Positions 56,662-64,000 of a stretch of DNA of 64,000 nucleotides are shown here, one piece after another (position 1 is the stretch's first letter; each line of letters starts with the position of its first letter). The translations under genes were made by a program, and so were the position numbers. This stretch comes from Janthinobacterium sp. 61. Lineage in GTDB: Bacteria; Pseudomonadota; Gammaproteobacteria; Burkholderiales; Burkholderiaceae_D. The DNA lies in assembly GCF_002846335.1 (NCBI RefSeq), contig NZ_PJMQ01000001.1, forward strand, positions 3,224,001 through 3,288,000, written 5' to 3'. Under the pieces are notes generated by a model. It saw only the letters and a list, made by a program, of their open reading frames with translations. It made no database searches and was not told where the DNA came from.

Positions 56662-58923
56662 ATGGCGCAAGCACGTTCGTTGGCCGGCATGGTTGCCGGC
56701 CCGTTTTCCCCACATATTGGCAACATCAGCCTGCGTCCGCTGGTCATCGCCGTGCATTCAGCCTTGCTGACGGCGGCGCTGGGCGCAGGTGCAGCCCTGG
56801 CAACGGAGGTGCCTGCCAAGCCCGAGGAAGCCACCCTCAGCGAGATCAAGGTGCAAGCCCAGCAAGACAAGGCATCGACCGAGCACACAGGTTCCTACAC
56901 GACAAAACAGATGGCCACGGCCACGCGCATGGGCTTGTCGATCCGCGAAACGCCGCAATCGATTTCCGTGGTGACGCGCCAGCGCATGGATGACATGGGG
57001 CTGAACAGCCTGGCAGAGGTGCTGGTGCAGTCGACGGGCGTGACGGTGCAGGAAAATGACAGCGAACGCACCAATTTTTCTGCGCGCGGCTTTTCCATCG
57101 GCAATTACCAGATCGATGGCGTGGCTGTCAATTCCGGGTCCAATGCACTGTTCGACACGGCCATCTATGACCGCATCGAAATCGTGCGCGGCGCCACGGG
57201 CCTGGTCAGCGGCAATGGCGACCCGTCGGCCACCATCAACATGCTGCACAAGCGTCCCGGCAAGGAGTTCGCCGCCTCGGCCGGCCTGACGCTGGGTTCC
57301 TGGAGCAAGATCCGGCTGGAAGGCGACATCAGTGCGCCGCTCAATGCCGATGGCAGTATCCGCGGGCGTGTCGTCGTGGCGGGCCAGAACCGCCATTCCT
57401 ATATGGACCTGTACCAGGAACGCAAGCTGGTGGGCGCCGTCATCGTCGAGGCGGACCTGACGCCGGACACCCTGCTGACGGCCGGTATCGACTACCAGAA
57501 AAATACGCCGAAGGGCACGAGCTGGGGCACCACCCCCCTGTTCTTCTCTGATGGCACGCCCGCCAACATGCCCCGCTCGTTCAACATGGCGGCCAAGTGG
57601 AGCAGCTGGGAGCGCGAGTTCCAGAACAGCTATGTCTACCTCGAGCACCGCTACTCCAACGACTGGAAGATCAAGGCCGCCTACGGGCGCCTGGACAGCT
57701 CCTCGAACGGCAAGCTGTTCTACGGCGGCAGCGGCTATCCGAAACGCGACGGCAGCGGCCTGGAAGTCTGGAGCGGCGCCTTCCCCTACGATGAAAAACA
57801 GGACAACTTCGACCTGTCGGCCAACGGCACCTTTCCCCTGTTCGGCCGCCAGCACGACCTGGTGCTGGGCGTGAACGGCTGGAAGCGCGTTGGCACGACG
57901 AATGAAACCTTGCTGCCCGATCCGCTGCCATTTGCCACCACCATCCCCGACTTCCGCAACTGGACGGGCGACGTGCCCGAACCCAGCCTGACGCGCACGG
58001 GTGCGCGCGACGTCGCCACCACCAAACAGTCGGGTGCCTTCATCGCCACCCGCATCAATGTCACGGACAGCTTCAAGGTGCTGGCCGGCGCGCGCGTCTC
58101 CAAATGGGAAACCTACAACGACCGCTACGACACCCAGGGCCGTTTTGAGAAGCGCAGCTCGGCCTACAAGACGGACGATGTCGTCACGCCATATGCGGGC
58201 ATGGTGCTCGATGTGAGCAAAAGCACTTCGCTGTACGCCAGCTATACGGACCTGTTCAAGCCGCAAAACCTGAAGGACAAGAGCAACGCCTTTCTGGACC
58301 CGATCACGGGCAGCAACGTGGAAGCGGGCGTGAAAAGCGAATTCCTCGACGGCGCCGTGAACGCCTCGTTCGCCGTGTATGAAGCCAGGCAGGACAACCT
58401 GGGCGAGGAAGACAGATCTGTGCCGCTGACCTTTGTGCTGCCGGACGGCAGCCGCCCCTATGTCTCGACGGGCAAGGGCACGAAAAGCCGCGGCTACGAG
58501 GCGGAAGTGTCGGGCAGCCCCTTGAGCGGCTGGCAGCTGTTCGCCGGATACACGCACAGCAAATCGAAGACGGGCAAGGGCGTGGTGACCAACACCATCC
58601 AGCCGACCAACATGCTGCGCGTCTCGACCACCTACCGCCTGCCGGGCGAGCTGCAAAATCTCACCATCGGCGGCGGCTTGAACTGGCAGAACGAGATTTA
58701 CACGACGGCCACCCTGCCAAATAAAAGCAAGATCCGTGTCAGCCAGGGCAGTTACGTGCTGGCCAACCTGATGGCGCGCTACCAGATCAGCCCGAAACTG
58801 TCGGCCAGCCTGAATGTCAACAACCTGTTCGACAAAACGTATTTCCGCCGCGTGGGTTTCTATAACGGCGGCTATTACGGCGAACCGCGCAACGTGGCGC
58901 TGAACCTGCGCTACCAGTACTGA
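56662..58923 (+). CDS. TonB-dependent siderophore receptor without STN domain
   Basis: 753 aa. A long signal peptide (47 residues, hydrophobic core LVIAVHSALLTAALGAGAAL, cleaved at ALA-TE) and then directly the TonB box/plug (ATLSEIKVQA; RETPQSISVVTRQRMDDMGL; YDRIEIVRGATGLVSGNGDP) and a barrel ending ALNLRYQY, with terminal aromatic residues. It imports a ferric siderophore using TonB energy but cannot signal through a FecR. The plug motif is that of FhuE/FoxA/PupA relatives. The start at 56662 has GAAGAAGG upstream; 56551 is rejected because it adds non-signal residues. Confidence 0.94.
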   Translation: MAQARSLAGMVAGPFSPHIGNISLRPLVIAVHSALLTAALGAGAALATEVPAKPEEATLSEIKVQAQQDKASTEHTGSYTTKQMATATRMGLSIRETPQSISVVTRQRMDDMGLNSLAEVLVQSTGVTVQENDSERTNFSARGFSIGNYQIDGVAVNSGSNALFDTAIYDRIEIVRGATGLVSGNGDPSATINMLHKRPGKEFAASAGLTLGSWSKIRLEGDISAPLNADGSIRGRVVVAGQNRHSYMDLYQERKLVGAVIVEADLTPDTLLTAGIDYQKNTPKGTSWGTTPLFFSDGTPANMPRSFNMAAKWSSWEREFQNSYVYLEHRYSNDWKIKAAYGRLDSSSNGKLFYGGSGYPKRDGSGLEVWSGAFPYDEKQDNFDLSANGTFPLFGRQHDLVLGVNGWKRVGTTNETLLPDPLPFATTIPDFRNWTGDVPEPSLTRTGARDVATTKQSGAFIATRINVTDSFKVLAGARVSKWETYNDRYDTQGRFEKRSSAYKTDDVVTPYAGMVLDVSKSTSLYASYTDLFKPQNLKDKSNAFLDPITGSNVEAGVKSEFLDGAVNASFAVYEARQDNLGEEDRSVPLTFVLPDGSRPYVSTGKGTKSRGYEAEVSGSPLSGWQLFAGYTHSKSKTGKGVVTNTIQPTNMLRVSTTYRLPGELQNLTIGGGLNWQNEIYTTATLPNKSKIRVSQGSYVLANLMARYQISPKLSASLNVNNLFDKTYFRRVGFYNGGYYGEPRNVALNLRYQY

Positions 58924-58985
58924 TGCACGCAGTCCTTGGGAACCCGGCCGATTTTCCATTCACATAAAAAGATAAGGGATACACC

Positions 58986-59732
58986 ATGCACATACCTTCC
59001 ATCGCGCGCCTCGGCGCCCTCGCCACCGCCCTGCTGGGCGCGGCCATCGCCTGCGGCAACGCCAGCGCGCACCAGATCTGGCTGCAGCAGGACGGCAAGG
59101 CGGCCAGCGTGTATTTCGGCGAATTCGGCGACAACCTGCGCGAAGCGTCGCCCGGCCTGCTGGACAAGTTCAGCATCAAGAACGTGACGTGGCTGTCGGC
59201 CAAGGGGGCGCAGCCGCTGCAGGCGAGCAAGACGGCCGGCGCGTTCATCCTGAATGGCAAGGTGGGCGCAGGCGAAAGCATCATCGTCGAGGAAGACAAC
59301 TACCCGTCATGGGAAGAGAAAAAGGATGGCAAGGCCACGCGCACCGTGTGGATTCCCGCCGCGCGCCTGGTCGCCGACGGCAAGGCGCAGGCGCCCGCAC
59401 TGACGCTGGACCTCGTGCCGACAGGCAAACCAGGCCAGTTCCAGGTCAGCTACCAGGGCCAGCCGCTGGCGCAGGCCAAGGTCAACGCCGTGGTGCAATC
59501 GGGCTGGGGCAAGGAAGCGTGGAGCGATGCGCAAGGCCTGGTCAGCTTCCCGCTGCCATGGAAGGGAAGCTATGTGCTGGAAGTCCAGCACACGGACAAA
59601 ACGGCTGGCCAGCGCGGCACGCAAGCCTATGACAAGGCCATGTTCGTGACCACACTGAGCCTGGTGCAGCAGCAAGGCGTGACACCGCTGCCGGCCGGCC
59701 CTGCCCTGCCACCGAGCAAGGATCACGACTGA
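58986..59732 (+). CDS. periplasmic DUF4198-domain protein
   Basis: 248 aa. Signal peptide (LGALATALLGAAIACGNASA), then HQIWLQQDGKAASVYFGEFG, typical of DUF4198 proteins that accompany metal (often nickel, cobalt or iron) uptake genes. The second half has a carboxypeptidase-regulatory-like beta-sandwich (QPLAQAKVNAVVQSGWGKEA...GLVSFPLPWKGSYVLEVQH). It lies 62 bases after the second receptor and 2 bases before the DUF3649 gene, so it belongs to that operon. It may capture the metal or ligand in the periplasm; this is inferred from context. Confidence 0.85.
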   Translation: MHIPSIARLGALATALLGAAIACGNASAHQIWLQQDGKAASVYFGEFGDNLREASPGLLDKFSIKNVTWLSAKGAQPLQASKTAGAFILNGKVGAGESIIVEEDNYPSWEEKKDGKATRTVWIPAARLVADGKAQAPALTLDLVPTGKPGQFQVSYQGQPLAQAKVNAVVQSGWGKEAWSDAQGLVSFPLPWKGSYVLEVQHTDKTAGQRGTQAYDKAMFVTTLSLVQQQGVTPLPAGPALPPSKDHD

Positions 59733-59734
59733 CC

Positions 59735-60082
59735 ATGCAAGCGCCTGCCAATACTGAAATCACTGGAAAAATGCCGCGTCTGCGGCTCTCCGCCGGCGCC
59801 GTATACCGCCTCGACGTGGCTACGCGCAGCGTGGCGGCCATCGTTGGCGGCTACGTGCTGGCAGCACTGGTCACCATGCTGCTGTCGGTGAGCCTGCCCA
59901 TGGCCCGTTCCGAAGCCGTCATGACAGCCACCCTGCTGTCGTTTGCCATCTACACCTGCGCCGTGATGTGGGTCTTCGCCACGCGCAGCGCCCTGCGCGC
60001 CTGGCTGGGCCTGGCGATCCCCGCCGCCGTCATCGCCGCCATCCTGCAGTGGATGGATGCACTATCCTGGAGTCTCGCATGA
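59735..60082 (+). CDS. DUF3649 small membrane protein
   Basis: 115 aa with three predicted membrane helices (VAAIVGGYVLAALVTMLLSV, TATLLSFAIYTCAVMWVFAT, AWLGLAIPAAVIAAILQWMD). Proteins of this family regularly precede PepSY-domain membrane proteins in siderophore clusters and are often labelled iron transporter or iron uptake protein. Its stop overlaps the ATG of the PepSY gene. Function is not established. Confidence 0.85.
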   Translation: MQAPANTEITGKMPRLRLSAGAVYRLDVATRSVAAIVGGYVLAALVTMLLSVSLPMARSEAVMTATLLSFAIYTCAVMWVFATRSALRAWLGLAIPAAVIAAILQWMDALSWSLA

Positions 60083-61701
60083 AAGAAGGTTTCCGCCAGT
60101 CGATGGCATGGCTGCACACCTGGTCCGGCCTGCTCGTCTGCTGGATCTTGCTGCTGGTGTTTTGCGCCGGCACGGCCAGCTACTACCGCAATGAAATCAC
60201 ACTGTGGATGCAGCCCGAGCTGCATGGCGCCGCCACCAGCCGTGTGAGCACCGAGGAAGCGGCCACTGTCGCGCAAAAAGCCATGCAGGAGCGGGCCACG
60301 GGCGCCACGCGCTGGTTCATCAGCCTGCCCGGCGAGCGCAGCCCCGCCACGCAGCTGGGCTGGAGCAAACCGTCGCAACCCGGTGAAAAGAAACGCGGGC
60401 GGCGCGGCAATTTTCATAGCGAAAAAGCCGACCCGGCCACGGGCGAGGTGCTGTCGAAGCCACGCGACACGCGGGGCGGCGAATTCCTCTACCGCCTGCA
60501 TTTCGACCTGCACTACATGTCGGCCATCTGGGGCCGCTGGATCGTGGGTTTCTGCGCCATGTTCATGTTCGTCTCCATCATCAGCGGCATCGTCACGCAC
60601 AAGCGCATCTTCAAGGACCTGTTTACCTTCCGGCCGAAAAAAGGCCAGCGCTCGTGGCTCGACGCGCACAACGTGACAGCCGTGCTGGCCCTGCCCTACC
60701 ACATCATGATCACCTACACGGGTCTGGTCACCCTAATGTTCCTGTACATGCCGTCCGGCGCCACGGCCGCCTACAAGGGCGACCAGGACGCCTTCTTTGC
60801 CGAAGCGTTTCCCGGCCGCTCGGGCGACAGCAAGCCGGCCGGCGTGGCCGCGCCCCTGACGCCACTGGCACCCCTCGTGCGCCAGGCGGAACAGCAGTGG
60901 GGCGGCAAGGTCGAACGCATCTCCGTCAACCACCCGGGCGACGCCAACGCCACCATTTCGCTGACACGCGCCGGCGGACGCGATATGTCGTCGAAGCAGC
61001 CGTCGATGGAATTCGATGGCGTTTCCGGCAAGCTGCTGTCCACCGATGGCGCCGCGCAGCCTGGCGCGGCCGCCACGCACGGCGTCATGGTCGGCTTGCA
61101 CATCGCGCATTTCGGCGGACCGCTGCTGCGCGCCCTGTTCTTCCTGTCCGGCCTGGCCGGCTGCGCCATGGTCGCCACGGGCGCCTTGCTGTGGGCCGTC
61201 AAGACGCGCCAGAAGCAAGCCAAGGCGCTGGCCGCCGGCAAGCGCGCCAGCGTCGGCCTGCGCCTGGTCGAAGCGCTCAACATCGGCGCCATCGCCGGCA
61301 TCCCGATCGCCTTCGGCGCCTACTTCTGGGCCAACCGCCTGCTGCCGGTGACGATGGAAGACCGGCCGAAGGAAGAAATCGCCTGCTTCTTCGGCGCCTG
61401 GGCCCTGGCCGCCATCATCGCCCAGCTGCGCCCGTCGCGCGCCATGTGGCGCATGCAGCTGGCCGCTGGCGCCTTCCTGCTGGCGGCCCTGCCCGTGCTG
61501 AACGTCTTCACCACCGGGTCGCACCTGGGCGTGACACTGTTCCTGGGCCGCGGCCCGGTAGCGGTGGCCGCCTTCGACCTGGTGGTGCTGGTGCTGGGCC
61601 TGGGCCTGGCGTATGCGGCGTTCAAATTGAAACCGCTGCCAGTGAAGGCGCCCAAACCCGCACCCGTCGCCAAGCCGGCGCCAACGATGGAGGCCGCGTG
61701 A
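60079..61701 (+). CDS. PepSY-domain inner-membrane protein (siderophore-iron reductase-like)
   Basis: 540 aa. An N-terminal helix (LHTWSGLLVCWILLLVFCAG), then a PepSY-associated TM architecture with more helices: IVGFCAMFMFVSIISGIVTH, NVTAVLALPYHIMITYTGLV, ALFFLSGLAGCAMVATGALL and a C-terminal bundle. Conserved His residues (LHTWSG, HFDLHYM, GIVTH-KRIF, YHIMITYTG) fit a heme-binding membrane reductase, as proposed for such proteins releasing iron from siderophores. ATGA overlap with the previous gene and a one-base overlap with the next show tight coupling. The reductase role is inferred. Confidence 0.88.
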   Translation: MKEGFRQSMAWLHTWSGLLVCWILLLVFCAGTASYYRNEITLWMQPELHGAATSRVSTEEAATVAQKAMQERATGATRWFISLPGERSPATQLGWSKPSQPGEKKRGRRGNFHSEKADPATGEVLSKPRDTRGGEFLYRLHFDLHYMSAIWGRWIVGFCAMFMFVSIISGIVTHKRIFKDLFTFRPKKGQRSWLDAHNVTAVLALPYHIMITYTGLVTLMFLYMPSGATAAYKGDQDAFFAEAFPGRSGDSKPAGVAAPLTPLAPLVRQAEQQWGGKVERISVNHPGDANATISLTRAGGRDMSSKQPSMEFDGVSGKLLSTDGAAQPGAAATHGVMVGLHIAHFGGPLLRALFFLSGLAGCAMVATGALLWAVKTRQKQAKALAAGKRASVGLRLVEALNIGAIAGIPIAFGAYFWANRLLPVTMEDRPKEEIACFFGAWALAAIIAQLRPSRAMWRMQLAAGAFLLAALPVLNVFTTGSHLGVTLFLGRGPVAVAAFDLVVLVLGLGLAYAAFKLKPLPVKAPKPAPVAKPAPTMEAA

Positions 61702-62054
61702 TGGAGCTGTTAGCCAATTTCCTTGTCTTTGCATTGTGCTATGCAGGCCTGTCTTCGCTGTGCCTGGCCATGGACCGCCACTACGCTGACCTGCACGGGC
61801 GTGGCGCCGAACCGCCCGCGCCGCTGCGCCGCCGCCTGCAGTGGACGGGCTGGCTGGCGCTGGCGGCCGGACTGGCCTGGGCCATGCATATCGCCGGCGG
61901 AGGCTATGGCCTCGTCTACTGGGTCGGCAGCCTGACGGGCTGCGGCTTGCTGCTGATCTGGCTGCTGCCCTACGCGCCTCACCAGGCCATGCGTCTGGCG
62001 CGCATGATCGGCGTGGCGGCCATGCTGGCCGCCAGCGCGATGGCCATTCTGTAG
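61701..62054 (+). CDS. DUF3325 small membrane protein
   Basis: 117 aa with three or four membrane helices (LLANFLVFALCYAGLSSLCL, GWLALAAGLAWAMHIAGGGY, VYWVGSLTGCGLLLIWLLPY, IGVAAMLAASAMAIL). The family is the standard third partner of DUF3649 and PepSY genes in iron-siderophore loci. It overlaps the PepSY stop by one base and ends the operon. Role unknown. Confidence 0.85.
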   Translation: MELLANFLVFALCYAGLSSLCLAMDRHYADLHGRGAEPPAPLRRRLQWTGWLALAAGLAWAMHIAGGGYGLVYWVGSLTGCGLLLIWLLPYAPHQAMRLARMIGVAAMLAASAMAIL

Positions 62055-62139
62055 AGATAGTCCTGTGCCGCCACGGCGTGGCGGCAAGCGCGTGGCGGCA
62101 CAGCAACAGCGCATTGCGCCAGCACGCTCACCGCGCTAA

Positions 62140-62158
62140 AATGAGAATAATTCTTATT
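62140..62158. promoter_or_regulatory. Fur box 3 (before the second sigma factor gene)
   Basis: AATGAGAATAATTCTTATT, an imperfect palindrome strongly similar to the Fur consensus and to boxes 1 and 2. It lies 21 bases before the chosen sigma start. Confidence 0.9.
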
Positions 62159-62179
62159 TGCATTAAGGCCTTCTCCACC

Positions 62180-62722
62180 ATGCCAGGCAGTCCGTTCGCG
62201 CCCTCCCCCATGCTTCCCACGCAACTTGAAAGCCATTACCGAGCACACCACGGCTGGCTGGCGCACTGGCTGCAGCGGCGCCTGGGTAATGCTGCCGAGG
62301 CGGCTGACCTGATGCAGGATACCTTTACACGCCTGCTGGCCGGCCCCACGGGGCAGCCGCAAACGCCGGCCCTGCGCACGCCGAAGGCCTATCTGGCGAC
62401 AGTTGCCAAGCATTTGCTGATCAATCATTTACGGCGCCAGTCGCTGGAACGCGCCTGGGCCGATGCGCTGGCCGCGCAGCCAGAGCAGTACCAGCCCTCC
62501 GCCGAGCGGCGCGCGGAAATCCTGCAGGCGCTGCAAGCGGTCGACGCCATGCTCGATGGCTTGAAACCGAAGGTGCGCGCCGTCTTCATCCTGGCGCAGA
62601 TCGAAGGCCATGCGTATGCGGACATCGCCGCGCAGCTGGGCATCGGCGAACGCTCCGTGAAGCGTTACATGGCCGAGGCGCTGACCGAATGCGTGCTGCT
62701 GGTGCCGGACTTGCCGGCATGA
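62180..62722 (+). CDS. FecI-type ECF sigma factor (second signalling iron system)
   Basis: 180 aa from ATG 62180; MLPTQ at 62210 is an equally plausible start. Region 2 (HYRAHHGWLAHWLQRRLGNA, EAADLMQDTFTRLL) and region 4 (KVRAVFILAQIEGHAYADIA, LGIGERSVKRYMAEALTECV) are clear. It should transcribe the receptor gene at 63764. Fur box 3 controls it. The stop overlaps the FecR start (ATGA). Confidence 0.9.
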   Translation: MPGSPFAPSPMLPTQLESHYRAHHGWLAHWLQRRLGNAAEAADLMQDTFTRLLAGPTGQPQTPALRTPKAYLATVAKHLLINHLRRQSLERAWADALAAQPEQYQPSAERRAEILQALQAVDAMLDGLKPKVRAVFILAQIEGHAYADIAAQLGIGERSVKRYMAEALTECVLLVPDLPA

Positions 62723-63672
62723 GCGCCGCTGCTCCGCTTTATCCTCCTCTGTCGCGCAAGGTGGCGCGCCAGGCCGTCGAATGGTATTTATTGGAGCAAT
62801 CGGGCCAGGCCACATCGGATGACCTGACGGCGTCGGCGCAATGGCGCGCACTCGACCCGGAACATGCGCGCGCCTGGAGTAAGGTACAGCAAGTGAGCCA
62901 GACGGCCGGCCGGCTGCCGCCGGAGTTGGCCGTGCCCGTATTGCGCCGGCCGCAGCGACGCGCGGCCATGCAGATACTGCTGGCGCTGATGGCGGCACCC
63001 GCCACCTGGCTGCTGGCGCGCCATGAACTGCTGGCCGACTACCGCAGCAGCGTGGGCGAACGGCGCGAGGTGTCCTTGCCCGATGGCGGCACCCTTGTGC
63101 TCAACACGGAAAGCGCCGTCGACCTGGCGTATGGCGCCGACGAACGCCGGCTGACGCTGCGCCACGGCGAAGTACTGATACAGACGCGCCCCGACCACGC
63201 GGGCAGCCGCCCCTTCATCGTCGCCACCTGCCATGGCCGCATCCGCGCGCTGGGCACGCGCTTTACCGTGCGCGTCGACGACGACAGCAGCCGCGTGACG
63301 GTGCTCGAACACGCGGTGGAAATCACGCCGCGCGCGCCCTCGGCCACCGTGCGCACGCTCATGGCGGGACAGCAAAGCCGCTTCGACGCCAGCCACGCCA
63401 GCCTGCCCGCGCCGGCGCCGCCGCAAGCCGATGCATGGGCGCGTGGCATGCTGGCGGCGCAGGACATGCGCCTCGATGCCTTCGCCTTTGAGCTGTCACG
63501 CTACCGCCCCGGCCTGCTGCGCGTGGAACCGCAGGTGGCTGGCTTGCGCCTGACGGGCGCCTTCCAGCTCGACGACACGGACGCCGTGCTGGACAGCCTG
63601 GCGCGCATGCTGCCCGTCGACGTGCTGTACCGCACCCAATACTGGGTCACTCTCGTGGCCCGCAAAAAATAG
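62719..63672 (+). CDS. FecR-type anti-sigma/signal transducer (second system)
   Basis: 317 aa. DUF4880 region (ARQAVEWYLLEQSGQATSDD), a membrane helix near residue 85-103 (MQILLALMAAPATWLLARHE) and a periplasmic FecR domain (FIVATCHGRIRALGTRFTVR). The C-terminal part follows (LDAFAFELSRYRPGLLRVEP). It pairs with the sigma factor encoded just before it and with the STN receptor that begins 91 bases later. Confidence 0.92.
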   Translation: MSAAAPLYPPLSRKVARQAVEWYLLEQSGQATSDDLTASAQWRALDPEHARAWSKVQQVSQTAGRLPPELAVPVLRRPQRRAAMQILLALMAAPATWLLARHELLADYRSSVGERREVSLPDGGTLVLNTESAVDLAYGADERRLTLRHGEVLIQTRPDHAGSRPFIVATCHGRIRALGTRFTVRVDDDSSRVTVLEHAVEITPRAPSATVRTLMAGQQSRFDASHASLPAPAPPQADAWARGMLAAQDMRLDAFAFELSRYRPGLLRVEPQVAGLRLTGAFQLDDTDAVLDSLARMLPVDVLYRTQYWVTLVARKK

Positions 63673-63763
63673 TTTATAAAAGATGGCCCTTTTTTTCGGC
63701 ATGGCCTGTCCTGAGGGTATTGCAACGATATCTTCAACGACACTCCACCGGAAAGGCCAGACC

Positions 63764-64000
63764 ATGCACCCACCCCGTTTGACTCCCCTCGCGCGCACCA
63801 TCGGCAGCGCCGTGATCTTGCTGTCGCTGGCGCAGGCGCCGGCCCTGGCGGCAGCTTCCGCCACCGCCCCAGCCAGCACGCAAATCAGTTTCAGCGTGCC
63901 GCCGGGCGAGCTGTCCGCCGCCATCGCCAGCTTTGCCATCGAAGCAAAAGTGAGCGTGGGCGCGGCGGCCGAACTGCTGCAAGGCATGCGCACGCCAGGC
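63764..64000 (+). CDS. TonB receptor, N-terminal STN part (3' end outside window)
   Basis: 79 residues are visible up to the window end. Signal peptide (IGSAVILLSLAQAPALAA), then the beginning of an STN domain (ISFSVPPGELSAAIASFAIE, then VSVGAAAELLQGM). With the sigma-FecR pair just upstream this should be a signalling siderophore receptor of the FecA/FpvA class. GGAAAGG lies 8 bases before the ATG at 63764. No barrel is in the window. Confidence 0.88.
   Translation, partial: MHPPRLTPLARTIGSAVILLSLAQAPALAAASATAPASTQISFSVPPGELSAAIASFAIEAKVSVGAAAELLQGMRTPG

Overview
The window is a dense, high-GC, single-copy chromosomal stretch. It holds about 50 protein genes, one tRNA gene and one 6S RNA gene, with no phage, insertion sequence or CRISPR array that I can see. 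The housekeeping genes point to a betaproteobacterium of the Oxalobacteraceae (Janthinobacterium/Massilia type). These include a pyruvate dehydrogenase cluster whose E2 has two lipoyl domains and whose E3 carries its own, holC after an M3 peptidase, zapA followed by 6S RNA, and groES-groEL behind a CIRCE element. The family assignment is an inference from gene content and codon style; no 16S sequence is present.

Layout. 1-2.2 kb: the tail of an unknown gene, a GspE/PilB-type ATPase and tRNA-Lys. 2.3-12.2 kb: small exported proteins, an LprI-domain protein, an S9 peptidase, an MFS carrier, a BON-domain protein and two zinc-peptidase-like proteins. 11.6-13.3 kb: an atypical SDR divergent from a LysR regulator. 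13.3-18.5 kb: an EmrAB-TolC-type efflux operon divergent from its TetR regulator, with two matched operator-like sites exactly 50 bp apart around the promoters. 18.5-20.6 kb: a metallophosphoesterase-fold protein that has lost metal ligands, a 161-bp inverted-repeat element, and two decayed duplicates of the 3' end of lpdA, the copies separated by identical terminators. 20.6-26.9 kb: aceE-aceF-lpdA on the minus strand. 27.3-31.1 kb: folD, prlC, holC and a companion gene.

31.4-43 kb: a branched-chain amino acid binding protein, two LysR regulators, a nucleotide-sugar-epimerase-like protein, cytochrome c, ilvD, lgt, a membrane diguanylate cyclase, an EVE protein, 6S RNA, zapA, a ZapB-like gene and an exported protein with an internal duplication. 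43.3-45.8 kb: groES-groEL under a sigma70/sigma32-like promoter with a perfect CIRCE operator. 45.9-52.1 kb: a small anchored protein, a PadR regulator with its MFS pump, a GNAT acetyltransferase, a POT peptide transporter and phosphoglucomutase.

52.2-64 kb is an iron-acquisition island. A Fur box precedes a FecI-type sigma factor, FecR and an STN-containing TonB receptor. A second Fur box precedes a TonB receptor without an STN domain, followed by a DUF4198 protein and a DUF3649/PepSY/DUF3325 membrane module. A third Fur box precedes another FecI-FecR pair and the start of a third, STN-containing receptor that runs off the window. The likely logic is that Fur represses the sigma factor genes and the second receptor when iron is plentiful, while the two STN receptors signal through FecR to their own sigma factors when the ferric ligand is bound.

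The least expected structures are the lpdA tail duplicates, the degenerate phosphoesterase, the three C-x10-C repeats of the BON protein, the paired operators of the efflux locus, and several repeat-like palindromic elements between genes.
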